Source of the DNA: Desulfosporosinus hippei DSM 8344
Lineage (GTDB): Bacteria > Bacillota > Desulfitobacteriia > Desulfitobacteriales > Desulfitobacteriaceae
Assembly: GCF_900100785.1 (NCBI RefSeq)
Contig: NZ_FNCP01000011.1
Coordinates: forward strand, 62,001 to 126,000
Direction: 5' to 3'
Length of the DNA: 64,000 nucleotides
Position numbers and translations under genes: made by a program. Positions 53,477 through 62,713 of this stretch are shown piece after piece; position 1 is the first letter of the stretch; each line of letters starts with the position of its first letter. The notes under the pieces are model-generated. The model did not search any database. It was given only the letters and a program-made list of their open reading frames with translations, and was not told where the DNA came from.

Positions 53477-54437
53477 CGTTATAGCGCCTCCCAAAAAGTA
53501 TCAATTATGTCACCAATATATCCTCTGATCTAATTAATTATCTTACTACAAACTCCAGCGGATAACTACTCTGTTCTGTCTGGCTCTGGGGGGAGCGCTT
53601 GTTGGCTGTGTAACCCGTGCGAAGACGGTGTCTTCGTTCTGCACGTGTCTGCGAGTTCCGCCACTGGCTCGCTGGACGGTTCGCGAGCGCGTCCGAACCT
53701 CCGGGTATTTCTGCATGTGAACCTGCGGCGCGCTACGGGGACGCGAACCGTCGGCCCTTGCCTTAGCGCGGCTCCACTGACGCAGCCGCTTTGCAGAAAA
53801 GCGCTCCTCCAGTCAGACTGTTGGGAGTGTAAGCAGAACTTTGGGGATTCTTAGGTAAGGCTTCGCGGAATCTTTAGCGTGCTTGGTGGTTCTTACCATC
53901 TGCTGGTGTCGTGGTAGAGGCATGGAGAGCTACTCAGAAAAACACCTAAAACACTCTTTAGAATAATAGACCCGAAAGACAGGGCGGCTTCGATCCACAG
54001 GAGTGAACCCATTGCATGGAGAGGCGGTAAAGCCTACAAGCTTGGGTGGGGAAGCGGAGCCACGGGTTCACATCAGGTATTACCCAGAGGTTTGGCACGA
54101 AAGTGTCCGGTGGACATTTTCGCTGAAGCGGCAATCGCCAAAGAATACTTATCCGCTGAAGATAGCCCTGCGCCAGCGAGTAGGCCAGCCTCGGAATGTG
54201 AGTGACGAAGACACTGTCTTCGCACGAATTAACTGGTCTTGCACGGATGTGGGCGAAGCCGCCTGACCCAAGCGACCCTATTTTTATGGACGAAGCCGCC
54301 TGCCTCAAAAGGGCTTATGCCTGATATTCCCAAAAACAACTAATCTGAAGGAAGGGGTTTGGCATTGCCAAGCCGAATAAGGTATATTAATATCTGAACC
54401 AAAATTAACCAGTACTTTAGAGGTGGAGGGAAGCTGT
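53477..54437. other. Gap of about 960 bp with a GC-rich non-coding element
   Basis: There is no credible gene here: short frames have no family resemblance and no ribosome sites. GC is visibly higher than in the surroundings between about 53560 and 54310. The region contains the inverted-repeat-bounded element at 53616-54226, followed by two CGAAGCCGCCTG repeats (54254 and 54291). Near 54356-54374 a GGTTTGGC/GCCAAGCC hairpin precedes the MutS-like gene. Confidence 0.7.
53616..54226. repeat. 611-bp GC-rich element closed by 23-bp inverted repeats (structured RNA or MITE-like)
   Basis: 53616-53638 is complementary to 54204-54226 over 23 positions with two G-U type mismatches. Each end is itself palindromic (GAAGAC/GTCTTC). 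Further in, TTCCG (53656) faces CGGAA (54192), CTGGC (53664) faces GCCAG (54184), and CTCGCTGG (53668) faces CCAGCGAG (54173), all in nested order. GACGGTTCGCG (53675-53685) pairs with CGCGAACCGTC (53742-53752) inside the left half. No transposase is present. Confidence 0.6.
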
Positions 54438-56237
54438 TTGAGAGGGCCAAAGGAACAATACCAACGACGAAGGAAATTCTATGGAGATAAATTGGAGAAT
54501 TTGACTCAGTTGATTAACCGCTTAAGTAATCTAAGACTAGGGTTTTCTTTAGTGGGCCTGGCTTTAAGTGTATTTCTTTATCTAAGCTATAGTCAGACCC
54601 TAGGGTACATAGTGGGTCTTTTCACCCTGGTGGTTTTTATTGGGCTGGTTCTATGGCACCAGAGCTTAAGAATACGACAACGGTATATCCGGATGCTCTT
54701 TGAAAACTATGAGCAGTCCTTAAAACGTTTGGCAGGAGAATGGAACTCCTTTCCAGATTCCGGAGAAGATTTTCGGGATCCGAGCCATCCGTTTTCAGAA
54801 GACCTAGACCTTTTTGGCTCAAACTCGCTTTTTCAATGGATAAATACAGCGCTGACTTTTCGAGGGCGGGAAAGGCTCCGAGAGTCCTTGAGCGCAGTCC
54901 CCTCAGATGTAGAAACTATTTTAACTAAGCAAGAGGCGATTAAAGAGCTTGCCGGTAATTTGACTTGGAGACAAAGGTTTCTGGCAGAGGCGAAAATGGC
55001 TAAAGGTCCGATGAAATCCCCTCAGGGTATTATTGAATGGGCTAAAAATGTCGATTCCTCATATCTGAGAACCAGTGTGTTAATATGGGCTCGGGCTTTA
55101 CCAATCATCACAATCAGCTTTGTGCTGTTGTATTTAATAACTCCCCAGGTCACATTCCATTACCCACTGGCAGGTATCATAGTTCAGTCCCTGATACTCT
55201 TTGCCGGAAAGCAGCGAGGCAAGGCCCTGAATGCGGTTTATTCTTATAAAGAAAGTATTAAGACTTATGAGAAAATGCTGGAACGTTTCGAAAAACGCTC
55301 CTTTCAAGCTGATTATCTCAAGGGTCTGAAGAAAGGCCTCTATGATTCTGACAGTAAGCCGGCTTATGAACAGATTAGAAAACTCTCAGGTATCGCAGAC
55401 TTAATAGCTAACCGGGAGAATGCGGTTTTTTTAATCGTTAATATTCTAACCCTTTGGGATATCCAGTGTATGATCGCCTTAGAATCCTGGAAAGAAAAAT
55501 CAGGTCGCTCCTTGGGATCCTGGTTAGATACGATTGCTGAATTAGAGGCTATGTCAAGTCTGGCGATCATTCATTTTGATCATCCGGAATGGGGAGTGCC
55601 CAAGATCTCCTCTGAGCCGGGTATTAACGCTAAAAGAATAGGACACCCGCTTTTAAGTGGTTCGATTTGTAATGACCTTGCAATTCAAAAAGATTCCGGA
55701 ATTTTGTTAATCACCGGCTCCAATATGTCCGGTAAAAGTACCTTGCTGAGAACGGTAGGAATCAATTTAGTCTTGGCTTATGCCGGAGCACCTGTCTGTG
55801 CCCAGGCCTTTTCCTGTTCGGTGTTGCAAATGTATACCTGCATGCGGGTCAGTGATAATTTAGGAAAGAGCATCTCATCGTTCTACGCCGAATTGTTAAG
55901 AATTAAACAGATCGTCAGTGCAGCGAAGACCCAGACAAACATCTTCTTTCTATTAGATGAGATTTTCAAAGGAACCAATTCCCAAGATCGTCACGCCGGG
56001 GCTAAGGTGTTAATTCAACAGTTGAGTAAAGCCGGGGCCATGGGCATGGTCTCCACTCACGACTTGGAGCTGGGAGATATGGAACGGGAAAGTGAGCGGA
56101 AAATCCGTAACTATCATTTTCGTGAGTATTATAAGGATGATGAGATATATTTTGATTATAAACTGCGCCCGGGAATTTCCACGACCCGCAATGCTATGTA
56201 TCTGATAAAGATGGCGGGGATTGATGTAGAGCAGTGA
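54438..56237 (+). CDS. Membrane-anchored MutS-family ATPase
   Basis: This 599-residue protein has two N-terminal hydrophobic segments (about residues 35-55 and 57-76), then a MutS core/lever-like region and a C-terminal MutS ATPase: GSNMSGKST (Walker A, about residue 431), FLLDEIFKGTNSQDRH (Walker B and signature) and STHDLEL. It lacks the mismatch-recognition and connector domains of true MutS. A second hydrophobic pair lies near residues 215-255. Family members of this kind are uncharacterised. TTG 54438 is chosen because GGAGGG is 7 nt upstream; GTG 54423 lies before the site. Confidence 0.85.
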   Translation: MRGPKEQYQRRRKFYGDKLENLTQLINRLSNLRLGFSLVGLALSVFLYLSYSQTLGYIVGLFTLVVFIGLVLWHQSLRIRQRYIRMLFENYEQSLKRLAGEWNSFPDSGEDFRDPSHPFSEDLDLFGSNSLFQWINTALTFRGRERLRESLSAVPSDVETILTKQEAIKELAGNLTWRQRFLAEAKMAKGPMKSPQGIIEWAKNVDSSYLRTSVLIWARALPIITISFVLLYLITPQVTFHYPLAGIIVQSLILFAGKQRGKALNAVYSYKESIKTYEKMLERFEKRSFQADYLKGLKKGLYDSDSKPAYEQIRKLSGIADLIANRENAVFLIVNILTLWDIQCMIALESWKEKSGRSLGSWLDTIAELEAMSSLAIIHFDHPEWGVPKISSEPGINAKRIGHPLLSGSICNDLAIQKDSGILLITGSNMSGKSTLLRTVGINLVLAYAGAPVCAQAFSCSVLQMYTCMRVSDNLGKSISSFYAELLRIKQIVSAAKTQTNIFFLLDEIFKGTNSQDRHAGAKVLIQQLSKAGAMGMVSTHDLELGDMERESERKIRNYHFREYYKDDEIYFDYKLRPGISTTRNAMYLIKMAGIDVEQ

Positions 56238-56281
56238 GCTTAGAGATATGAGATTCAACAGTGAAGGAGATGGATGTACCT

Positions 56282-56758
56282 ATGATTCTGGTGAGCGCTT
56301 GTTTACTGGGGCTGAATACGAAGTATAATGGAGAGTCAAATCTCCATGCTCTGATTCAGAAATACAGCACCTTAGGCCGGTTTATCCCGGTTTGCCCGGA
56401 ACAACTTGGTGGTTTGCCAACTCCCCGTGAGCCTGTGGAGATTATTAATGGCACAGGGCGGGATGTCCTGAGGGGGGCCAGCCTTATTCAAGGAGAGTCA
56501 GGAGAAATGGTGACCGGACAATTTATCAAAGGGGCCAATGAAGTATTGAAGATCACGGAGCTGTTTAAGGTTACTGCCGCAATACTTAAAGAGCGCAGCC
56601 CCTCTTGTGGAGTGAATCATATATATGATGGCAGCTTCGGACATGTAATAATTCCCGGCCAGGGTGTGACAGCAGCCTTATTGGAAGAACATAATATTCC
56701 CCTTTATTCGGAAGAGAATTTGACTGAGGAAAAACTATTAGAGCTATTAAGCTGTTGA
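56282..56758 (+). CDS. DUF523 family protein
   Basis: This 158-residue protein begins MILVSACLLGLNTKYNG and contains PVCPEQLGGLPTPREP and LKERSPSCGV, the cysteine-bearing motifs of DUF523. Conserved Cys residues suggest a metal or thiol site. The family is unassigned. ATG 56282 lies about 12 nt after AAGGAG; in-frame upstream codons at 56261 and 56270 overlap that site. It follows the MutS-like gene by 44 bp and may be co-transcribed. Confidence 0.8.
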   Translation: MILVSACLLGLNTKYNGESNLHALIQKYSTLGRFIPVCPEQLGGLPTPREPVEIINGTGRDVLRGASLIQGESGEMVTGQFIKGANEVLKITELFKVTAAILKERSPSCGVNHIYDGSFGHVIIPGQGVTAALLEEHNIPLYSEENLTEEKLLELLSC

Positions 56759-57078
56759 TAATGGAACGGGTTACTCGCTTAAATCCTCCGGTCATAAAGC
56801 TGACATAAAAAGTGTCAGTCAAATATCATATCTTTTAAGATCTGTAGTATAAAATAGGAGGAAAATATTGAGTTTAATGTTTAAATTTAAAGCAAATTGT
56901 AAGTCTATGGAAAGGGGTGCTTTAGTAGTTTAGACCTATTGAACAATAATGAAATGTAAACCTCGAAGAGAAGATATATTTCTCTTCGAGGTTAATTATT
57001 TCTAGGCGTTGTTGTTTTACAGCTGGAAGATATTGTACTGTACTTATTTAGATAAAGCTAGCAGCTGGGAGGATTTAT
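56759..57078 (+). other. Intergenic with one terminator-like stem
   Basis: This AT-rich gap of 320 bp has the hairpin at 56959-56993 as its only clear signal. Confidence 0.6.
56959..56993. terminator. Stem-loop terminator
   Basis: AACCTCGAAGAGAA pairs exactly with TTCTCTTCGAGGTT (14 bp, 7-nt loop), followed by AATTATTTCT. Confidence 0.7.
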
Positions 57079-59097
57079 ATGTCAAAACGGGTCAAAGGTT
57101 CTATGTCCATAAAAACACGTATTACTCTCGTCGCAGGAATGGTAATTATTTTTATCGTAGCAGCCTTATCTGGAGCAAGCCTTTGGAATGCCGAGAAGCT
57201 GCTCAAAACCAGTGAGCTGCAAACTCAAAAACTTGTAGAGCAAGGAATCAACGATGAATTTGCGGATCGTATGGCTCGGGCAAAATCATCGGTCCTATCC
57301 ATGACAATGAACCCTGATGTAGCCAAGGCCTTAGCAGAAGGAGACCGAGCTACTGTCGCCCGTCTTGTTCAACCCGTGTTTGATGAGATCAAAAAAGAGG
57401 GGTTTAGTCAACTTCAGTTTCACCTTGCCCCGGCAACTTCATTCTATCGTGCCCATTCACCCCAAAAATTTGGCGATGAGCTTGCCAAAATTCGGCCTAC
57501 GGTAGTGGCGGCCAATAGTGAACATAAGATTGTAGAAGGACTTGAAGAAGGGGTGGAAGGATACGGATTTCGAGTTGTTGTTCCGGTCAAGTATCAAGAA
57601 CAATGGGTAGGTACTGTGGAATATGGCATGGATTTCGGGCAAGACTTTTTAAAAGCTTTGCAAAAGAAGAACGCAGGGGAGTATTTTATCTATCTCCTTG
57701 ATCCTTCGACCTCCATGATCAAAAATGTCAAAGAGAATGGGGGATTACTGGCCGGTACCGGTGAAGATAATTTTACAATACCTGAGAGTACCATAATGGC
57801 CCTGAGGGACGGCGAAGCCCGCTTTTCTGTGAGTGCAGATAAACGCTTTAATGTTTCCCTTATCCCTTTCCATGACTACCGGGGGGATGTAAAAGGGTAT
57901 ATTAAGACTGTCGTTTCCCGGGAGGCAGTGGTAAAAGACCTAAGCGCACTCAAGGGTTCGGTTTTGACGATTGGCCTGATCGTTCTAGCCCTGGGAATCT
58001 GTGCAGGATATTTGGTCTCCTTAACTCTCACCAAACCCTTACTGCAGTTAACCGATGATGCTAGGACCCTGGCCACGGGCAATTTGATAATTGAGATTAA
58101 AACAAATTGGTATGGAGAATTAGAAGCCTTGGCCATAGCTATGAAAAAGATGCTGGAAAATACCAAAGAAGTATGTTCTTCGATTAATCATGCTGTAAGC
58201 CTGGTAGAACATTCGACGGAAGAGATTTCTGAGGCTGTCGAATTAACTTCTCAAGGGACAGATGAGTTGGCTAAAAGTGTTGGCCAGGTTGCGAGGGCTG
58301 CTCAAACTATTGCTGTTCGTACCAGTGAGATGAGTAGCCAATCTGAGGGCATCAATTCCAGTGTTCAACGCTTAGCACAGCATATGAAGTTCATAGCTAA
58401 CAGCACTTCTGAGGTTCGTGAGCGGACAATGAGTGGAGAAGAAATAATTAATAATCTGGCTGACAAAATGAGAACCTTTTCTCATAAAGTGGCTAAAATT
58501 CAAACCGGAAGTCAAATTCTCAGAGAACAAACGGGAGAAATCCGCGGTATTACCCAAATCATCACTGAGATTTCCGACCAAACGAATTTGCTTGCTCTTA
58601 ATGCGGCTATCGAAGCGGCACGAGCCGGGGAAGCGGGGCGAGGGTTTGCAGTGGTCGCTGAAGAAGTCCGCTTATTAGCTGAAGGGTCAAGGAAAAGTGC
58701 CGCTCAGATAGCAAAGTTAATTGATCAAGTGACCTTAAATGTAGAGCACTCCGCGGAAGCCTCAGAAGAAGCGGTCTATTTGATCAAGGAACAGGAAAGT
58801 ATCGGTGAGAGCGCTTTAGGGCAATTTGAGGAGATATCTCAGGGGACACAAAATGTCGGTCTCTTACTTGGCGAAATGGATTTAGAAGTTCAGCAAGTTA
58901 TCCGGTTAGGGCAGACAATCAATTCTTCAGTTTCTGAAATTGCGGGTCTGTGTCAAGAAGATGCGGCAGCTTCCGAGGAAATGGCCGCTTCAACGGAAGA
59001 AATGAGTGCAACGATTGGTACCATTGGGGCCAGTGTCAGAGAGTTAGGGAGATTGATGGAGGAACTGAAGGCCCAAAGTAAGAGGTTCGTAATTTGA
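57079..59097 (+). CDS. Transmembrane methyl-accepting chemotaxis protein
   Basis: This 672-residue protein has TM1 at about residues 15-37, a Cache-like extracellular sensor domain of about 250 residues, TM2 at about 295-315, a HAMP region (to about 370), and a methyl-accepting domain with the conserved tip [18 protein letters not shown] near residue 500. The ligand is not predictable. GGGAGG precedes ATG 57079. It is monocistronic. Unlike the 4.5-kb receptor it lacks a CZB domain. Confidence 0.93.
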   Translation: MSKRVKGSMSIKTRITLVAGMVIIFIVAALSGASLWNAEKLLKTSELQTQKLVEQGINDEFADRMARAKSSVLSMTMNPDVAKALAEGDRATVARLVQPVFDEIKKEGFSQLQFHLAPATSFYRAHSPQKFGDELAKIRPTVVAANSEHKIVEGLEEGVEGYGFRVVVPVKYQEQWVGTVEYGMDFGQDFLKALQKKNAGEYFIYLLDPSTSMIKNVKENGGLLAGTGEDNFTIPESTIMALRDGEARFSVSADKRFNVSLIPFHDYRGDVKGYIKTVVSREAVVKDLSALKGSVLTIGLIVLALGICAGYLVSLTLTKPLLQLTDDARTLATGNLIIEIKTNWYGELEALAIAMKKMLENTKEVCSSINHAVSLVEHSTEEISEAVELTSQGTDELAKSVGQVARAAQTIAVRTSEMSSQSEGINSSVQRLAQHMKFIANSTSEVRERTMSGEEIINNLADKMRTFSHKVAKIQTGSQILREQTGEIRGITQIITEISDQTNLLALNAAIEAARAGEAGRGFAVVAEEVRLLAEGSRKSAAQIAKLIDQVTLNVEHSAEASEEAVYLIKEQESIGESALGQFEEISQGTQNVGLLLGEMDLEVQQVIRLGQTINSSVSEIAGLCQEDAAASEEMAASTEEMSATIGTIGASVRELGRLMEELKAQSKRFVI

Positions 59098-59169
59098 AGT
59101 TAGGATTTTAATCAGGTATAATTATAAATCAGGAAATCTCAGATTATTAATGGCTTCAGGAGGTAATCT

Positions 59170-60561
59170 ATGCAAGCGACAACGGTTAAGGAGATTTACA
59201 GAGAGCCGAATCCTTTTCTCAATCAGAAAGTAGAATTATCTGGATGGGTTCGCACAGTGCGTACGTCCAAAACATTTGGCTTTATTGAGATAAATGACGG
59301 GAGTTTTTTTGAGAACCTTCAAGTGGTTTTTGAAGAAAGTCTTGCCAACTTTCAGGAGATAGGCAAGCTCACAATCAGCTCGGCAATTCGTGTTCAAGGA
59401 GAACTGGTTCCCTCACCGGGAGCAAAGCAACCCTTTGAGTTGAAAGCAGCAAACATCGAAATTCTTTCTGTGTCTGCGGCAGATTACCCTCTCCAAAAAA
59501 AGCGGCATACTTTTGAGTATCTGCGGACGATTGCTCATTTGCGCCCCAGAACTAATACCTTTGCGGCCGTCTTTCGTTTAAGGTCAATGATTGCCTATGC
59601 GATTCACAAGTTCTTTCAGGAAAAAGGCTTTGTCTATGTACATACCCCGATTATCACCGGCAGTGATGCGGAAGGAGCCGGTGAAATGTTTAAGGTAACG
59701 GCTCTGGATCTGGCTAATCCGCCTAAGGATAGTGAGGGGAATGTTGACTTTTCCAAAGACTTTTTTGGTCGGCTTACGAGCCTGACGGTAAGTGGCCAGC
59801 TTAATGTAGAGACCTATTGCATGGCCTTCCGAAATGTTTATACTTTCGGGCCCACCTTTCGCGCCGAAAATTCCAACACGGCCAGACATGCTGCGGAGTT
59901 TTGGATGATTGAACCGGAGATCGCCTTCGCAGATCTGACGGATAACATGAATTTAGCTGAAGAAATGATGAAATATTTAATCCAATATGCCTTGGATAAT
60001 GCTCCCGAGGAAATGGCTTTTTTCAATAATTTTGTGGATAAGACCTTGTTTGAACGCTTGGAAAACATCCTCAGCTCAGAATTTGCCCATGTGACCTACA
60101 CTGAGGCAGTAGAAATGTTGGAGAAAGAAGATTTTAAATTTGAATATCCCGTGAGCTGGGGAATGGATCTTCAGACAGAACATGAGAGGTATCTTACTGA
60201 AAAGATCTTTAAAAAACCTGTTTTCGTCACGGACTATCCCAAAGGTATTAAGGCCTTTTATATGCGCTTAAATGAGGACAATAAGACGGTGGCAGCCATG
60301 GATCTGCTCGTCCCCGGTGTGGGCGAAATCATTGGCGGGAGTCAACGGGAAGAGCGAATCGAGGTTTTGCAAGATCGTATGCAAGAAGCAGGGCTAAAGG
60401 CCGAGGATTATTGGTGGTACCTGGATCTACGGCGCTACGGGGGAGTAACCCATGCCGGATATGGTCTGGGCTTTGAACGGGTTATCATGTATTTGACGGG
60501 TATCGCTAATATTCGTGATGTGATCTCTTTTCCAAGAACAACAAATTCCAGTGAGTTTTAG
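59170..60561 (+). CDS. asnS: Asparagine-tRNA ligase
   Basis: This 463-residue class II synthetase has an N-terminal OB-fold anticodon domain ([23 protein letters not shown]), motif 2 [25 protein letters not shown] and motif 3 [15 protein letters not shown]. The length and the absence of aspartyl-specific inserts indicate AsnRS. ATG 59170 follows AGGAGG. A terminator lies at 60605-60638. Confidence 0.95.
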   Translation: MQATTVKEIYREPNPFLNQKVELSGWVRTVRTSKTFGFIEINDGSFFENLQVVFEESLANFQEIGKLTISSAIRVQGELVPSPGAKQPFELKAANIEILSVSAADYPLQKKRHTFEYLRTIAHLRPRTNTFAAVFRLRSMIAYAIHKFFQEKGFVYVHTPIITGSDAEGAGEMFKVTALDLANPPKDSEGNVDFSKDFFGRLTSLTVSGQLNVETYCMAFRNVYTFGPTFRAENSNTARHAAEFWMIEPEIAFADLTDNMNLAEEMMKYLIQYALDNAPEEMAFFNNFVDKTLFERLENILSSEFAHVTYTEAVEMLEKEDFKFEYPVSWGMDLQTEHERYLTEKIFKKPVFVTDYPKGIKAFYMRLNEDNKTVAAMDLLVPGVGEIIGGSQREERIEVLQDRMQEAGLKAEDYWWYLDLRRYGGVTHAGYGLGFERVIMYLTGIANIRDVISFPRTTNSSEF

Positions 60562-60604
60562 GAGGTCTCTCAATTTCAGCTTAAGCTGAAGGAGTTCACT
60601 TGAT

Positions 60605-60638
60605 AACAGATGTATTCATTTGAGTACATCTGTTTTAT
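60605..60638 (+). terminator. Terminator after asnS
   Basis: AACAGATGTA and TACATCTGTT form a 10-bp stem with a 10-nt loop, then TTATC. The T-run starts within the stem. Confidence 0.7.
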
Positions 60639-60641
60639 CAT

Positions 60642-60682
60642 TTCCGACACCACTTCTATATGGGGTGTTCATTATTCTGCTG
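60642..60682 (-). repeat. Dispersed hairpin repeat, copy B (inverse orientation)
   Basis: GGGTGTTCATTATTCTG at 60663-60679 is the exact complement of the 17-mer at 51577-51593. The flanking TCCGACACCACTTCTATAT corresponds to the TATAGAAGTG...CGGA side of copy A. Just beyond, CCTCCATTGGAGG is a hairpin in the same relative place as the GTGGG hairpin of copy A. Confidence 0.7.
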
Positions 60683-60908
60683 CAGTGACGAAAGCCTCCA
60701 TTGGAGGGTTTCGCCGAGCCTCCTTCCCAATAAGACCACTTGGCGGCGAAGGAGGGAGAATCCATCCTAGGGCGCTAGGGTATTCGTCAAGTAGCTCTGC
60801 GCACGCCTTCGGCATATGTCTTCACTGAAGACTTATCTCACCGAACTTGTATTAAGAGTCTTGATGTTCAGCTTTAGCTGAATCAGTTTACTTGCAGAAT
60901 AATCCTTA

Positions 60909-60937
60909 TTGACAGACAAATATTGGCATGCTAGAAT
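60909..60937 (+). promoter_or_regulatory. Sigma-A promoter of the gntR gene
   Basis: TTGACA (60909-60914) and TAGAAT (60932-60937) are separated by 17 bp. Confidence 0.8.
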
Positions 60938-60953
60938 TAGCCAAAGTTTGAGA

Positions 60954-60963
60954 TGTATAGACA
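60954..60963. promoter_or_regulatory. GntR/HutC operator before gntR
   Basis: TGTATAGACA fits the HutC-subfamily operator core GTMTAKAC. It lies just downstream of the predicted transcript start and is identical to two sites at 62.5 kb, so autoregulation is likely. Confidence 0.75.
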
Positions 60964-60989
60964 ATTACAGTTAGGAATAGGTGTTTTTG

Positions 60990-61745
60990 GTGATTCAAGC
61001 AGAAAAGATAGATAAGAGTTCGGTGATACCGATATACTATCAACTATTTAAGTTAATTGAGGAGCAAATACGCAAGGGGGATCTCAAACCCGGCGAGTCT
61101 TTGCCGACGGAGCATGAAATTTCTTTGCGCTTCGAGATTAGCAGAATGACGGTTCGCAGAGCTATTGCCGAATTGGTGTCAGCAGGTATGGTCTATGCCC
61201 AGCAAGGCCGAGGTACTTTTGTAGCAACACCTAAATTAGACAATATTGTTTTCGAACTGAATGACTTTAACCAAGAAATTAAAGAGCGTGGTTTAAACTG
61301 CAAGAGCACTCTCTTGGAAGCGAAAATCATTCGCGCAGATAAGGAACTTAGGGAAAGGTTTCAGGTGGGGGAAGAATCCAAGCGGTTTTTGTATTTTCGC
61401 ACAGTTTTTTCCGCAGAGGATGAACGTCTTTCCTATGAAGTGAAATATACCATCTACTCTAAGAGCAGGCCTATTCTGGAATCTGAGCTTAAAGATCCGA
61501 GTCTGCCGGGTTTAATAGCGACACATACGGAATATGTGCCGATGAGCGCTAAAAAAGTTCTGCAAGTGGCGGTTTGTACTGAAGAAGAAGCTGCAATCCT
61601 GGGTATCGCGCCTAACTCGCCTGTTTTTTTAGTAGAGCAGACGATCTATGACCCAGACCTAAAACCGGTGGGTTGGAGTAAGGCAGTTTATCGAGGAGAT
61701 CGATATAAATTGACAAGCTATGATGGCTGGTATAAAAAAGATTAA
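60990..61745 (+). CDS. GntR/HutC-family transcriptional regulator (UTRA domain)
   Basis: This roughly 251-residue regulator has an N-terminal winged helix-turn-helix (IYYQLFKLIEEQIRKGDLKPG to MTVRRAIAELVSAGMVYAQQG) and a C-terminal UTRA ligand domain from about residue 85. UTRA regulators respond to small metabolites. GTG 60990 is 6 nt after AGGTG; GTG 60981 is an alternative. It heads the corrinoid methyltransferase genes, so the methyl donor or its product is the likely effector (inference). Confidence 0.9.
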   Translation: MIQAEKIDKSSVIPIYYQLFKLIEEQIRKGDLKPGESLPTEHEISLRFEISRMTVRRAIAELVSAGMVYAQQGRGTFVATPKLDNIVFELNDFNQEIKERGLNCKSTLLEAKIIRADKELRERFQVGEESKRFLYFRTVFSAEDERLSYEVKYTIYSKSRPILESELKDPSLPGLIATHTEYVPMSAKKVLQVAVCTEEEAAILGIAPNSPVFLVEQTIYDPDLKPVGWSKAVYRGDRYKLTSYDGWYKKD

Positions 61746-61766
61746 GCTAATTGGGGGGCTCTTAGG

Positions 61767-62417
61767 TTGGAAGACGAACTACAAATAGCTATGGCGGATT
61801 TAGATGAAGAAAAGACCCTGCTGCTGGTGGAAGAAAGGATTAAAGCCGGTTATTCATCGGTGGAAATCATTGAAACTTGTCGTCGGGGAGTAGAAATTGT
61901 CGGAGAAAAATATAGTGACAGTCATTATTACCTTTCGGATCTGATTATGTCGGAAGAAATACTTAAAGGGGTTATGCGTGTTTTAGAACCCTATATCCCT
62001 ACCAATAACACAGTTCAGGGGCCGTCCATTGTAATGGGAACTATCGAAGGTGATATTCACGATCTTGGGAAAAATATAATTATTTACTTATTGAGGTCAT
62101 CGGGGTATAAAGTTCATGATTTAGGTGTGGATGTAAAACCTGAGCGATTTATTCAAGCAGTTAACGAAACTAACGCCTCGATTTTGGGAATCAGTGTCTT
62201 GATCTCCTTTTGCGTCAGTTCTATTAAAAGAGTTGTTGACCTTTTAGATGAAGCCGGCATGCGAGATAAGGTGAAGGTTGTCGTGGGAGGGTATCCTGTT
62301 AATCAGGAAGTTAAAGAATTTACCGGCGCAGATTTCTATGCCAACGATGTAACGGAAGCCTTAAGAATTTACCGCGAAATCCTAGGAGTGGAAGAAGGTT
62401 CAGTCTCAGAGTTCTGA
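61767..62417 (+). CDS. Corrinoid (B12-binding) methyltransferase subunit
   Basis: This 216-residue protein has a helical cap domain (about 1-85) and a B12-binding domain with the base-off His motif GDIHDLGKNI near residue 96 and VVVGGYPVN near residue 170. It is the usual MtaC/MtbC/MttC-like methyl carrier, taking methyl from a substrate-specific methyltransferase and passing it on. TTG 61767 follows a GGGGGG-rich site 21 bp after the gntR stop. Confidence 0.92.
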   Translation: MEDELQIAMADLDEEKTLLLVEERIKAGYSSVEIIETCRRGVEIVGEKYSDSHYYLSDLIMSEEILKGVMRVLEPYIPTNNTVQGPSIVMGTIEGDIHDLGKNIIIYLLRSSGYKVHDLGVDVKPERFIQAVNETNASILGISVLISFCVSSIKRVVDLLDEAGMRDKVKVVVGGYPVNQEVKEFTGADFYANDVTEALRIYREILGVEEGSVSEF

Positions 62418-62490
62418 GACTGGCCTAAATATTTGCAAAATTCCGTATTGAATCCCAAAAAATGTTGTGATAATATTTAGAAAATATGGC

Positions 62491-62500
62491 TGTCTATACA
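62491..62500. promoter_or_regulatory. GntR operator copy (upstream)
   Basis: TGTCTATACA is the exact reverse complement of the gntR operator TGTATAGACA. Its centre is 53 bp from the next copy, about five helical turns. Confidence 0.72.
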
Positions 62501-62543
62501 TTTATATAAGGTAATAATATCTAAAAAAATTTAATATATAATT

Positions 62544-62553
62544 TGTATAGACA
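62544..62553. promoter_or_regulatory. GntR operator copy (downstream of the -10)
   Basis: TGTATAGACA begins 2 bp after a TATAAT hexamer at 62537-62542, so a bound repressor would block transcription of the following genes. Confidence 0.75.
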
Positions 62554-62713
62554 TCTGTACGAATATCTAATTTACTTTGAACTAAGGAGGTTGAGAACAT
62601 AACTATTAGTCAAGGAGAATTAGGAGTTCGGAACAAGCTATCATGCATTCTTTGATATTATATAACTGATTTATAAGTAGTAAGAAACTGATTGTAGGGA
62701 GGGTTGAAGCAAG

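Larger units (their letters stand above)
60562..60989 (+). other. Intergenic with repeat copy B, GC-rich hairpins and the gntR promoter
   Basis: The gap of about 430 bp contains the asnS terminator, the repeat at 60642-60682, a GC-richer stretch to about 60840 with small inverted repeats (GCCTCCTTC/GAAGGAGG, GCCTTCGGC, GTCTTCACTGAAGAC), and the promoter/operator of the GntR gene. No gene is seen. Confidence 0.6.
62418..62713 (+). other. Regulatory intergenic region before the pterin methyltransferase
   Basis: The gap of 296 bp is AT-rich and contains two operator copies (62491-62500 and 62544-62553) flanking a TATAAT at 62537-62542. An AAGGAGGTTGAG near 62583 resembles a ribosome site but no ORF follows it. 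No cobalamin riboswitch is recognised. Confidence 0.65.

Noticed and set aside
53645-54308. Short open frames on both strands in the GC-rich region between DUF815 and the MutS-like gene
   Set aside because: None has a ribosome site or family resemblance, the frames overlap on opposite strands, and the inverted-repeat structure explains the sequence better.
60610-60828. 72-residue open frame after asnS
   Set aside because: It runs through the asnS terminator and repeat copy B, has no ribosome site and no recognisable protein features.
62418-62713. Cobalamin riboswitch before the methyltransferase
   Set aside because: No B12-box-like sequence is seen; the gap is explained by promoter and GntR operators.
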